Source: Trichoplax sp. H2
Taxonomy: Eukaryota > Placozoa > Uniplacotomia > Trichoplacea
Direction of reading: 5' to 3'
Assembly: GCA_003344405.1 (NCBI GenBank)
Contig: NOWV01000084.1
Coordinates: 186,001-250,000, forward strand
Length of the DNA stretch: 64,000 nt
Positions within the stretch are counted from its first letter, which is position 1. The number at the start of each line of letters is the position of its first letter. Positions 38,080 to 49,400 of this stretch are shown here, piece after piece. The notes under the pieces were generated by a model. The model did no database searches. It was not told the origin of the DNA and was given only the letters and a program-made list of their open reading frames with translations. The translations under genes and the position numbers were made by a program.

Positions 38080-39754
38080 CTACAAAAATCTAAAATGTGT
38101 TCTATAATGGTCATATTTAGCTGTAAACCAAATTATTACCTTTAAAGATCGATTCCTGACAACTTCTTCTACTCCTAATTCATTTTGCATTTGTCGCAGC
38201 TATTATACCCAAATTGCAAAATAAGAATGGATCTTAAACGAGAAATGATGGCGCATACATCTTAAAACCCGATAAATTTACCTTCCATTGCTCTTCTCTC
38301 AATTCCTTCAAAGCGTCAAGGTCGTCTGGATCTTTATCTCTCTGGTCACGCAATGTTGTCACTCTGTTGCTTACAGTCTTGATGCAACTACGAATGGTGT
38401 TTTCTCGATCCACATACGCAGCTGTTAACTGATAATACGTTAAATTATGTATTACGTTATATAGGTTAGAATAAAACCAATAATACTGCATCATTCTGTA
38501 TCGAATTACAATCTAAGTTGATCGTTTTAACTTATAATATTTTTAAGCCTTTGTATTTTAACAATCGTCGTCTACAAGTTCCAGGTGGAGATATCTATTG
38601 ACTGTAATACTGCTTAGCGAGAATATGTAATAGTCCCTTCTGACATTGAATATTCATGAGTACCTGTCGATGTAAGTCTTTGCATTGAGCACCAGCGTCC
38701 ACCTCCCCCTCGAAAGACGTCGTTGGGACACTATTATTTAACTTGTATATTATCGTATCATCAATCTTGCGTAATGTTCGCAATGCATCCTATCGTTATG
38801 AGATTACCAGATATTCAGAAAGATAAAATTTCATCTATTGTAAAATATTATAATGACTCTAAACGCAAGATCGATAATTATTATATATAAAATATTTAAA
38901 AAGAATGGATATAAAATAAAGGTAGTGTTACAATATTTTGAAGAGTTCATTGCAGATTATGCTGGTAATGAATCGATCTAGCTGGTTTATTAATAAACTA
39001 TTACGAGTTTGCATTTCTGACTTCATATCTTTTCACTTTACAGAACATCTAGAGTGCCCAACGTATGTATTCATTTTGTAGCTTTGATATTTTCTATATT
39101 GGCACTGCAAGCTTATTATTAAAATGATGAAGAGTACAGTAATATACAATGTACTGGCGACTAGAAGCTAGTGGTAAGCCAGGATAACATATTCTAAGTT
39201 AAACTTGCACCTCGCAGTGTCATTACCGCAAATCGATTGCCATAGACCTGCCAATATTCAGTACAGTATTTTGCAAATACTAAAGTACTAATCCATCACA
39301 ATCAACATACTGATGGCTAATGAATCAAGACTGCCTACGTGTCCATGATGCAACACATTTGCATGTTTCGTCTAGTCGCAACACCTTCATGAATCGAACT
39401 CCTACGTGTACTTTAGAAGAAATGAAAACCTTTCAGCTATCAGCCAATAATAGCAACTGATGAGCGAATTCATCCATCTTGCATAGCCGTACTGTAAGTT
39501 GAACATTTGTTCTACCTTGATGTATCTATATGTAGAAGATGATTTATTTTCTCGAATTTATCATCACCTCTGCCGCATGGACTGTACGGTATCGTAGTTA
39601 CTAACAGCTTTCGACAGCAGATGATTTTGCACTAGCAAGCTGACTCCACAACAGGATTGCGGAGTCATTTTTCAATTAAAAAGCATACCTGAAACTGGCT
39701 AAAATTATGGCAGTTTATCGTTATCTTCTCTTTGGCAGCAGGATCAGTCGCCAT
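38080..39754 (-). CDS. MIX23: MIX23 (CCDC58), mitochondrial intermembrane-space protein
   Basis: This is a small helical intermembrane-space protein; the yeast homologue is imported through the Mia40 disulfide relay and supports matrix protein import. Exons on the minus strand: 39689-39754, 38664-38789, 38282-38428, 38080-38199, all phase 0, giving 152 aa against about 144 in human. The start MATDPAAKEKITINCHNFSQFQ is followed by LRTLRKIDDTIIYKLNNSVPT with the family core (R.IDD.I...LN..VPT.SF.G..DA...CK.L). After that come TIRSCIKTVSNRV, LREEQWK and MQNELGVEEVV.NRSLK. Cysteines C15, C58 and C79 sit at conserved positions. The last exon reads through a GTAATA...TTTACAG stretch without splicing, ending in YDHYRTHFRFL, which parallels the usual basic C-terminus. 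It diverges from RMI1. Confidence 0.9.
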
Positions 39755-39837
39755 TTTAATGTTGAAATTACTTTTTGAGCTACAAATTTCCTTTCCTCAG
39801 TTAATAAATGGATGGCAGCTTTGCCATCGTCCAGTCT

Positions 39838-40165
39838 ACGGTACAGTACAGTATAGTACTGTAGACTACAGTGGAAATCACTCACGCGTACTGTACTGTA
39901 CAGTACTGTACTGTACCATGCGCAGTATATTATACTGTAGATTACAGTACTATATATTGTACACTGTAGCCCCGCCCAGTGGCAAGGAGCCCTTGACTAC
40001 AGTACTAAATACTGTATTATACTGTACTGTACAGGACGCTACATCTTTCAGCCTATAGATTTTGACTTGATGCTTCAGACGTTTCAGTACCGAAATAGAG
40101 TTCAACTCCAAAATTTACAGGGTCTAGTGTACTGCACACTGTAGTGTACAGTACATACAGTAAGG
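39838..40165. repeat. GTACTGTAC cluster in the MIX23-RMI1 divergent spacer
   Basis: Repeated palindromes (ggtacagtacagtatagtac near 39841, gtactgtactgtacagtact near 39890, ctgtactgtacagg near 40022, gtgtacagtacatacag near 40143) fill about half of the 757-bp spacer between the two start codons. Both genes must have their promoters here. Confidence 0.9.
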
Positions 40166-40511
40166 ACTTAGCAGACTGGACGACTAAAAGAAAAAAGGTT
40201 TCCTTCTAGCCGTCCGTCCCACTGTCCTGGGAGACAAATCGGATACGGTACGGACAACGGCCTGGAAGGAGAGAGCGGCCAAGATAAATTAGCTCCAAGG
40301 CTCATCCACCAACGAATAGTAATACTTCAACATTAACAATTTTTAGGGTTCTCTTTTAAGGCTTTACAAATGAATTGCCTTTGAACTCTTAGGTGAAGAG
40401 CATCACTAAGATCATCTACTATTTCAGATTATCGATAGTACTGTAGAGCCTTTCTATTATGATATAATTTTCCTCATGCCAGCAACGGATTGGAAGTAGG
40501 CTAGTTCAATC

Positions 40512-42993
40512 ATGGAAGAGCTAAAACAATGGTTCGCCAAGCAATTTGGTTTAAATGTTCGAGAAGATTGGTTAAAATCCAACATCAACCAGGTAATAAC
40601 TTATTAAAATGGTGTAGTAGAGAAGGCTGAAAGGAAAGCTTCAATATTCTACAAATCATCAATAGAGCATCAATTGCTTTAGTTTTGCTTATAATTATTT
40701 AGTAAAGTAAGGACAACTTTGTTGATAATGTAGGTCATGTTGATTGCTATTTGAAGACGTACCGTGTGCAAACTATTCTATTGGTGTTATGCAAGTGCAT
40801 ATTAATCTAATACATGCATTATTTTACTGGATGATATCCCTGACTAGGCTAAATCAACTAATGATCGAGATAGTTTATACCGGAAATTCTTACACAGCGA
40901 TATTCGAGATGTATCAAATGGTTATTTAACGAATGCTCATACTACACAATCAACAATTCAATTAAATGGTAAAATCTGTATGCAAGTGGATTCGCTATAT
41001 GATATTGGCCGATCCGCTTATTCGCAATTACGACAATGCCAAGGAAACGATGACACCGATTTCTCGGAAGCTGATAATAACGATAAGGTAATAAGATTTG
41101 TATTATCTTGAAATATAGTATACGCGTACATAAAGTAGATGTCCATGGTATAAACGTACGTTGTCTTACTAGATTACATATTACAAGTATTCTTGTATTT
41201 ATTTAGAAATGGGAACCGAAACCCACCAGAATACTCCTCCTAACGCTGAATGATGGTATCCGAGATGTAGAAGCAATGGAGTATCAACCTATACCAGAGT
41301 TATCCTACAAAACTCCAATAGGTGCAAAGGTCCGATATGCAATAGACACTATTTAAAATGTACATGCTGTGTTTATGTATGTACAGTACAGTACAGTATA
41401 TACTTTTTTTGGAAATATAATTTGATAATTTATGACAATCTGATTAATGTAGATTTTGATTATTGGCCCTGTGACCATGAGATCGGCAATGATCTTACTT
41501 GATAGCCAAAATATCCGATTATTAGGAGGTAGCCTACCAAATTTAGATGGTAAAGGCCATCAAGATCGCTTGCGACAGCTTTTGTAAGCTTAAGTCTGCG
41601 TAAATACGTGTATAGCTTTAATACATGAACACATGGTATTGACCAAAGTAAATTAGTATAACATCCATATCTTCGACTATTAAATCATAGGAATCTACCT
41701 GATGACCATCCATTAGCTACAAAGATAAATCAAAATATTCCTATACCAATGGAATTTATCAATGCAAACAATGAGACTATAAATCCTCTGAGTATTCCGA
41801 GCAATAAGTTCAACAACGATGAAAAATGGGTTAATAAACCTTATTCAGCAAGCATCAATACCCACCAACAAGTTTATGATAACATCCCGCAAGACAAAAG
41901 TTTAGGCAATAAATCATGCAAAAATGAAGATATATTTATAGTTGACGATGACTTTGACGATGCTGATCTGTTAGCAATGGATGAAGATATCTTTTCTCAA
42001 CATTTTCAAAAACCTAAAAATAGTAAAGTAGATGTGAAAATTGAAGCGTCTACTATCAAAAGAGAATATGTAATACCCATTGGATCCACTAAAAGCAATA
42101 ATGACAATTTGCAACCCAGTCATAGCGGCATAATTAAGAATGAAAACGATGCTTATAAACTTTCAGAAATGCAAAATACTAAACTAATATCAACCGTAGA
42201 TTCTGAAAATCCTATACTATATTTGATAGACATAGAAAATGACCTACGAAAGAACAGTGTTACTTTTCCCTTTACCTTTCATATTAAGGTGGGCAATAAT
42301 TTGGCTATCATATGTGTAATGCTTGTATTTAATTTTTGCAAATAAATGACCCTAATTGTACAGTACTTTATATATTCTTTGCAATATAGGCATATTTTTC
42401 TACATTGTTATCACCTTTAAATAGTCGTAATAAGTGGCATGTAAAAGCAAGAATAAATGATGGAACAAGCTATCTCGACGTCGATGTTAGTGATCAGGTT
42501 CGAATATGCTTCTCGTCTTATAAAGATACGATTTTTTTTATCGACTAGTTCTGATAAGATATATCTTAAAAAGCAAAGTTGATCAATTTTAATTCATATG
42601 TAGGTTCTTTCAGAAATCATTGGTTTTAGCGCAGAAAAATTTAATGTAAGATTCTCATTGAATTGTTTACAGAAATTTTGTTATATTTATTCAATGCAAT
42701 GATTTATTTCATATTTCTACAGAAATTGAAGTTAGTTTCTGATCAAAGTGAACGAAAGCTTATGCAACAGGTAATTATAGGAAATTATTAATCATGTGCT
42801 ATTGAATTTATTATAGAAACAAATTTTTATTATTGTTTAGGGATTACAAAATTGTCAGCAAACACTATCGCAAATAAACTGCGTGATGGAGATTATCCTC
42901 AACCGGAGTGCAGTTCCACTTTTAATACAGTTAAAGCAATCGACTATATACAATATGAAAAATCTAATAACCAGGGTAAAGTGTCGTCATTGA
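40512..42993 (+). CDS. RMI1: RecQ-mediated genome instability protein 1
   Basis: RMI1 is an OB-fold subunit of the BLM-TOP3A-RMI dissolvasome that resolves double Holliday junctions in the nucleus. Nine exons: 40512-40592, 40848-41087, 41207-41329, 41453-41583, 41691-42288, 42390-42497, 42604-42645, 42723-42770, 42841-42993, giving 507 aa (human 625). The N-terminal helix and OB1 show WFAKQFGLNVREDWLKSNI, LNGKICMQVDSLYDIGRSAY, LLLTLNDGIRDVEAMEYQPIP and MILLDSQNIRLLGGSL. The middle is an acidic linker (DDDFDDADLLAMDEDIF). The C-terminal OB2 spans AYFSTLLS...WHVKARINDGTSYLDVDV, LSEIIGFSAEKF and GLQNCQQTLSQINCVMEIIL; this part binds RMI2 in vertebrates. The last exon must be read as 'gga tta caa aat'; another frame there is a decoy. 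Introns 3 and 6 use unusual donors, GTCCGA and GTTCGA. Confidence 0.92.
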
Positions 42994-43099
42994 ATTATTG
43001 TTTTATAACTTTAATAAATTCTTCGGAAATACAATATAAAAAAGTTGCGATATAGCAAAAATACACGCTGTTGGAGAATGTTAATAATATTTTAAAATC

Positions 43100-43105
43100 A
43101 ATAAA
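43100..43105 (+). promoter_or_regulatory. AATAAA poly(A) signal of RMI1
   Basis: A canonical AATAAA lies 107 bp after the RMI1 stop codon, in the 416-bp spacer to the convergent afadin gene. Confidence 0.55.
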
Positions 43106-43226
43106 TATCATGACCTCTAAAGTACAGCATATAAAAGTGTTAACATTGTTGTCATTTGATTTTGTACATTTCATATACTCATGTCAAACAATACCATGAT
43201 ATCATATCCATGCAGATACAAGAACC

Positions 43227-43306
43227 TATATATATATATATATCTATATATTTGTATATATATATTTGTGTATACTGTATATACGTATATATATATGTAT
43301 ATATAA
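43227..43306. repeat. AT-rich (TA)n microsatellite
   Basis: An imperfect TA/TATATTTG run lies between the convergent RMI1 and afadin genes, in the probable 3' UTR or terminator zone of both. Confidence 0.85.
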
Positions 43307-43409
43307 ACACTAAATGATACAAGTCTGATACTTTTTCAAATACAATATTATCTAAACAAGTTATGTAAAATAGAGCCATTAATATGCGCTAATGAATTAA
43401 AGTAATACA

Positions 43410-46400
43410 TTACGAAAACATTGCACGCCTTGCTGCAAATGTCATATCAGAAGGATCAGCTTCTTCTGAAATTGACGATGTTGAAAATTTTTGAGGCCTT
43501 GGTAAAGCGCCGTTACTATTGATAGCCATTAGAGATTGCGTACGATTGCTAGGGTTCATACCCCGCGTTGATGGGATGTTATCATTGGCACCATTTCGAA
43601 CAAAATTTCCACGTTGTGCATTATTACCAACGGTCGATAAATCTTGTTGACTAACACCACGTGTTGGTGGAAGATTAATTCGAGGCTGATTGTACTGTTC
43701 AGGGCCAACATGATTATGTTGTGGTAATTTGTTAATACTAGGAGTACTTACTGTACGATAAGGAGCATTAGCAGCAATTGGCTGCGATGGCATATTCGAT
43801 GATCTTCGAGTTGGTGGTACAGGTTGTTGTGGCTGAGATTTTATGCGGAGGTTATTACCATTAATGTTGCTACCAAGGTTATTATTATTACCATTTACGA
43901 TAGGTGGATTATGATTATAGGTTACGTTAGTATTAATATTAGTTGGTCTGATATTGCCATTGCCACGGGGTGGTGGAGCAGGTGGACCACGAATAGCTGC
44001 GTTCGAAGGTTTTTGAGAATTAGCAATCGGCAATGGCACCCTTATTGCAGGTTTAGGAGCAATTGGTGGACCAGGTGGCATCTGTGTTACTGGACTGGGT
44101 GGCTTTTGATGATTTATCAAGCTAGACTGACTGCGTATTGTCTGTTGGCTAGAGCTACTAGACGTAGGACTTGGAGATGGAAGCTGCCCAACGTATGGAT
44201 TATGAACATTGCCTGGATTAGGTGGAAACTGAAAGTGAGAAGGTTGCCCTCGAGCTGTAGCTCCTACAGGCATCGTCGGCTTACTGCTTTGGCTACCTGT
44301 TGGGCTAGCTGGACGAGGCCTATTTCCTCCATGTAGCAATGATTGCTTTCTTTGACTAGGCGTAGGACTAGCAGGAGGTCTAAAATTCATTCCTCGTTGA
44401 TTCGGTAAAGACGATGATCTCTGACTTACAGTTGGGCTAGGCGGAGATTGTGGAGATCGTCTGCCGTTGACTACTGGTATCCCTATAGGCTGACTAACTG
44501 GCAATGAGAGATTTGGTTTAGGCTTCCTTCCATTTGGATTTGCAATTGGATTTCCAGCTGAATTAATTGGATGAGGTCCGCGAGTGGCCGATGCGTGTCG
44601 TGGCGGAACATTCTGATGTATCTTGGGATCACCTGCTGGATTTTGATTACTAACACGATCTGATACTGATGGCGGGGGAAAATTGGATGATTTGATCACA
44701 GACTGAGGTAAGGGAGGAGGCGGTGATAAACTATCTGGACTAAGTATTGGCTGTGGAGGCATTGGTGGCGGTAATGGAGAAGCTTCAGGGCTAATATTAT
44801 TATTGCGTGCTGGAACCGGATATGATTGAGGTGGCTGCCCATGTGAACTCTTTGATGCTGTGTTAGACCAATACCTTGGTGGGTTAGGTTCTTCTTCACC
44901 TCCATCTGAGACATCTTCATCCACTTTAAACTGAACGCGTTTGGTTCCCTTGGAATTAGCATGATATTGTCTGTTTGGTTGATGCTTTTCTTCTTCTAGG
45001 TCATCGAATGAGTACTCTTCCATATCATTAGGCCTCTTAGGCTTATCTTCTCCAAATATAGCATGCTCTTCTAGTTGATCTTTAAAGCGTACACTTCGTT
45101 TTTGTTTTGGTTCATTATCACGAGATTGTGAATAACCATTCAAGTTAACGCGACTCCCTCTGGGTAATTCTTCGAAACGTAGATCGTCATCATTCCTAAA
45201 TTAAAATGCCATCTTATTAATATTTTGCGTTAAAGATAGTCCTTTAACCTTAATTAATCCTTACTTATCCATATCAAAATCGTATAATCGAGGAGCGCTT
45301 CCTTGATTTACACTTCGAGGATCACGTTGATCAGTGATTGTTGTAGGTAGAATATCAGGCGATAGAGAATCAGGACTCGTTGGTGATCCTGTGGAGTAGT
45401 TATAACAATAATCTTAGATTAATTTAACATTTCAATTTAGCCACAGTCTTATAAAGAATGGATAGGCCTTAATTTTAAAATATTAGATATAATTGATACA
45501 AATATTTAAAAATACTGATCACTTTACCATTGGATAATAGAAGTGTCCCCAATCCATGATATAACGCGGCCTTTTTAGCAATTTCCAATGCAACCTCATT
45601 ACCAGTTCTTTGCATAACTTCTGCAGCCCTGATTTATAAATTATATAGGAGAAGTACACGAAAGATCAATACAAAATGTTTCTTCATAGTTTACTAAACC
45701 AGCGAGACAATAGCGTTATGCTTGTTTATAAAATTTTAACATAGAACGTACTGTTCTTGAGATATTCCAATTAAACTACGTCCATCAACTGTTAAAATTT
45801 GATCACCAGCTTGTAAGCGACCATCCTATTCAGATTAATTTATTTACGCCAAATATCATTTTTACTGAATAAAAACATGAGATCAAATTCAATATAAATT
45901 TTCTTATTACAAACCTTATCAGCAATGCCACCTTTAACAACAGATTTAATGTAGATTCCACACTCTTGTTGATTAGTGCCCTAATAGTTATCATTGTAGT
46001 GTTAGAATTGTATAAAATTATATGAGTAGGATTAATTATTCAATTATACATACCCTAGCGGCGACTATACTAAGACCAAGACTAGCGCCGCCTTTGTAAA
46101 AGGTAATGTACTCAATTTCGGCATCCTGAATTATAAAATAATTCCTTCATTATTGCGATTGAAAACACACACATTTTAATAGGCATTAATATTTATAAAA
46201 AATTTAGTATACTATCACGAATGCTAAAATGAACCTCTGAATCGCTTTCTGGTAAATATCCAGGTGAGACATTATCTAACTTATAAAATCCTATTGTAAA
46301 AATAAGACATATTAATAAAATGAAATCGATCAATATTGCTAAAATCAGTAAATTCGTATGAGCTAAGTACTATATTTACTTTCAGTATACTCGATATCAA

Positions 46401-49400
46401 CAAATCCCCGTAGCCAAACAGTCCATGATCCACTAGCTCGACTCTGACTTGTAAGTCGGCAAATATCTTAAATAAATTAGCAACAATAAATCGATAACTC
46501 ACATTATTATCGCTATAAATAGATAATAAATCAGTATGATCGCAATCATTATTAATAGTATAGAAATGGTTATTGAAGTAGTAATACTAGTGATTAAAGT
46601 GTAATATACAACGATAATCATATCTTGATTTCTATAATATACATGGGCTATTTAGATTATTGTTATTACTATAATATAGCTTTACAAGTGCGTATATTAA
46701 TTTATTAGTGATAATTAATAGCGATATTACTTTTAAATTCTATAATGCAAAATTAGGAGCAAAGAAAACCGTATAAAATTTTCGTAATATTTTATTATAA
46801 TATAAGTTGTAATTACCAGATTTACTAAATTCAGATAGGAAATCTTCCAGGCCAGGCGGTATCCCTTTAATCATTTCACATGTATAACCATCCTCAGGTA
46901 ATATGAATGGAATCTGTAAATTACCATCTTCTTCCACTTTCACTTCGAAACCTTCCGCTAGTAATCTTGCATCTACAGTATTAGTTGCTAGAGCAATCAT
47001 CTTATCGGCTGCTTGTCGCGATATTTTATCCTCTCTATTTTCATTACATTGTTGATAATTGTCCATAATAACACGAAGTTGTTTAGAGTTTAATAAGGCA
47101 CACCTTGATACGGTTACTTCTAAGTCAACGATTCCTTTAGGTGATTTTAAGAAAAATAATGCTTGGTAGATTCGTGCTAAGTGACTTTCAGCGGCTAATT
47201 CTAGGCCTTCTTTATGCGCCCAAGATTCAATGTAACCAAGACGATTAATAATTCGTTTAGCCCAAATTTTTTTACATAACCTTGATTTTGGCTCTAAAAC
47301 TAATTTGTTGAATAGCAGGCGATTGACATAATGAAAGATCTAAATAGGATTGACAGAAACAGAATATAGCATCGATGAATATCACATTGTTTCCATAAAT
47401 ATATTTTACAGCAGAAATGATTCATTAGAAATTAAGATAGAATTAAGAATAGATTACATGAGAAAATAGCTGGACGGTTAAAGCTGCATTAACACCACAG
47501 TTTCGTAGCAGTCGTATCGCTGCTGACAACGTCCGAAGTATATCAGACATGGTGGGCTTATATCCTTGCTGAAGGTTCGTTACAACTTTAGGATCCATCC
47601 ACCTAGTTGCCGATTTTGCCGAAACGTATACTTGTTCATCGTGTGATTCAATTGACAGTAAATAACGTAGATCATCTATAAGTAGAATAAATAAAAAATT
47701 AAGCTTAACATTGTAAATATAGCATTACAAAATGAGCTTAAATCTATCAAAAATACTAATACTTATTTACCATTAGTAATATCAACATCTTGTGATTCAT
47801 CTAGAAAAGCTGGCATAACGTAATTTAGCTCTTGCTCAACACATTGAGTTAAACATCGGAAAGTACTATCAACGGCTTGTTTTAAAACAGTCTGAACATC
47901 GTAAGTAGCATTACATAAGTGTACATCCATTTTAAGAAAGTGTAATAATTCTGATGCATTAGCCATCCACAAAGCCATTAATGATCCATTATTTGGGTTT
48001 TCCTGTTGAACGCAAATATTAAAATTGTTTAGTACCTTTAAATCGGTATTGTTTATCCACTTTAGTCCATTCTTACGATATAAAATTTAAATATCAGAAT
48101 GGTGGTCTTCATTTAAAAAGAAGATCAATTTATAGCAACTTACTAAACTATCATACGATAAAATATAAAGTTGACAGCTATATAAAACTTATACTCACAA
48201 TTATAAAATGTATATAGATAAAATGATTATAAAAGTACAGTTATGATCGATCATAAATTGTAATTATTACCTTGACAGTGTTCCAAATCATTCCGGCCAC
48301 TTTTTTCAGTTTGCTACCGATGAGTTGTTCTCGTTGTTGTATCGATAAGTCTGGTTTATATTGTGGATTGATTAAATAACGAGCGGAAATGTATAATATA
48401 TAAGATGGTGATAACTTAAACCCAACATTAATTTCATTAACTTTGGAAATAATGGATGAAAAGAAAGTATCTTCAGCGGACTCCAAATAAGCAATAGTTG
48501 CTGGCAATTCATAATCTTGTTGATCGTCTAGTTCATATTCAAACGGTAATATTGATCGTTTCTAAAGAAAATTCAGGGCAACACCCAAATTAATTAGCAG
48601 ATAATAACAAACGTTATTCAATACGAATAAAATCTAAGAAATTATATTGGACATCATTAATTTTACAATATGGCACTTGTAATATAAATATGGCAACGTT
48701 AGATATACCATATATAGAGATTATCTTCACTTATATATATATAATTGCAGACGATGATTGAATTTTACTGTACTATGTATTCAAGAATTGGCTAACAGAT
48801 GCCAAGTATATCGAAGAAAGTAAATTTTTAAAATCATAGGAAGAAATTATTCTAGGAAGCTACGTAATAGAAAAGTGACACTAAGCTATTGGGCAGTAGT
48901 CTGTTATTACTTTTTAATATGCAATTAATTTATCAAATTGGCAATTAATAATATTATTACCACTGCAGTATATGTTATATTGAAATAAGCGGAAAATTTT
49001 TTACTTTCTATATGAACTAATTTCTAAAAAGGTACCTTTTGACGATCAAGTTCTTCTAGTTCTTTTATTTTACCGCATAAAGGATCGCAATATTTAAATG
49101 TCAAGAGACTTCCAATGCGTAGGCGATTACCATGTTGTAATGATGTAGTGGAATAAATTTGTTGGCCATCAATGTATGTTTCAGCTGCACCTTCAGAAGC
49201 TGGTGTGACTGTAATGTAGCCTTCAATGCTAGCCATTATGCAATGTCTTGTTGCGACATCAGGGCCCAATATCCGATTATAGTCGCCGCTGCAATTAGGT
49301 GGTCGTTGGCCTGAGCCAAATTCTGTTGTAGTAGAACGCAGGATAATAATTCTTGGTTTATAATTGACGTCTGTCCCATGTGGTGGAATTTCAAGTAAAT

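Noticed and set aside
38117-38145. A 19-bp GT...AG stretch in the last MIX23 exon that could be read as a tiny intron
   Set aside because: Reading straight through keeps the frame and gives a C-terminus resembling the family. Removing 19 bases shifts the frame and loses that likeness; 19 bp is also too short for normal animal splicing.
42852-43055. A 67-codon plus-strand frame over the last RMI1 exon
   Set aside because: The neighbouring frame beginning at 42841 matches the RMI1 C-terminus (GLQNCQQTLSQINCVMEIIL) and joins exon 8 in phase.
43824-44336. A 170-codon plus-strand open frame opposite the afadin tail
   Set aside because: It is the antisense shadow of the Pro/Ser/Asn-rich exon and has no recognisable product.
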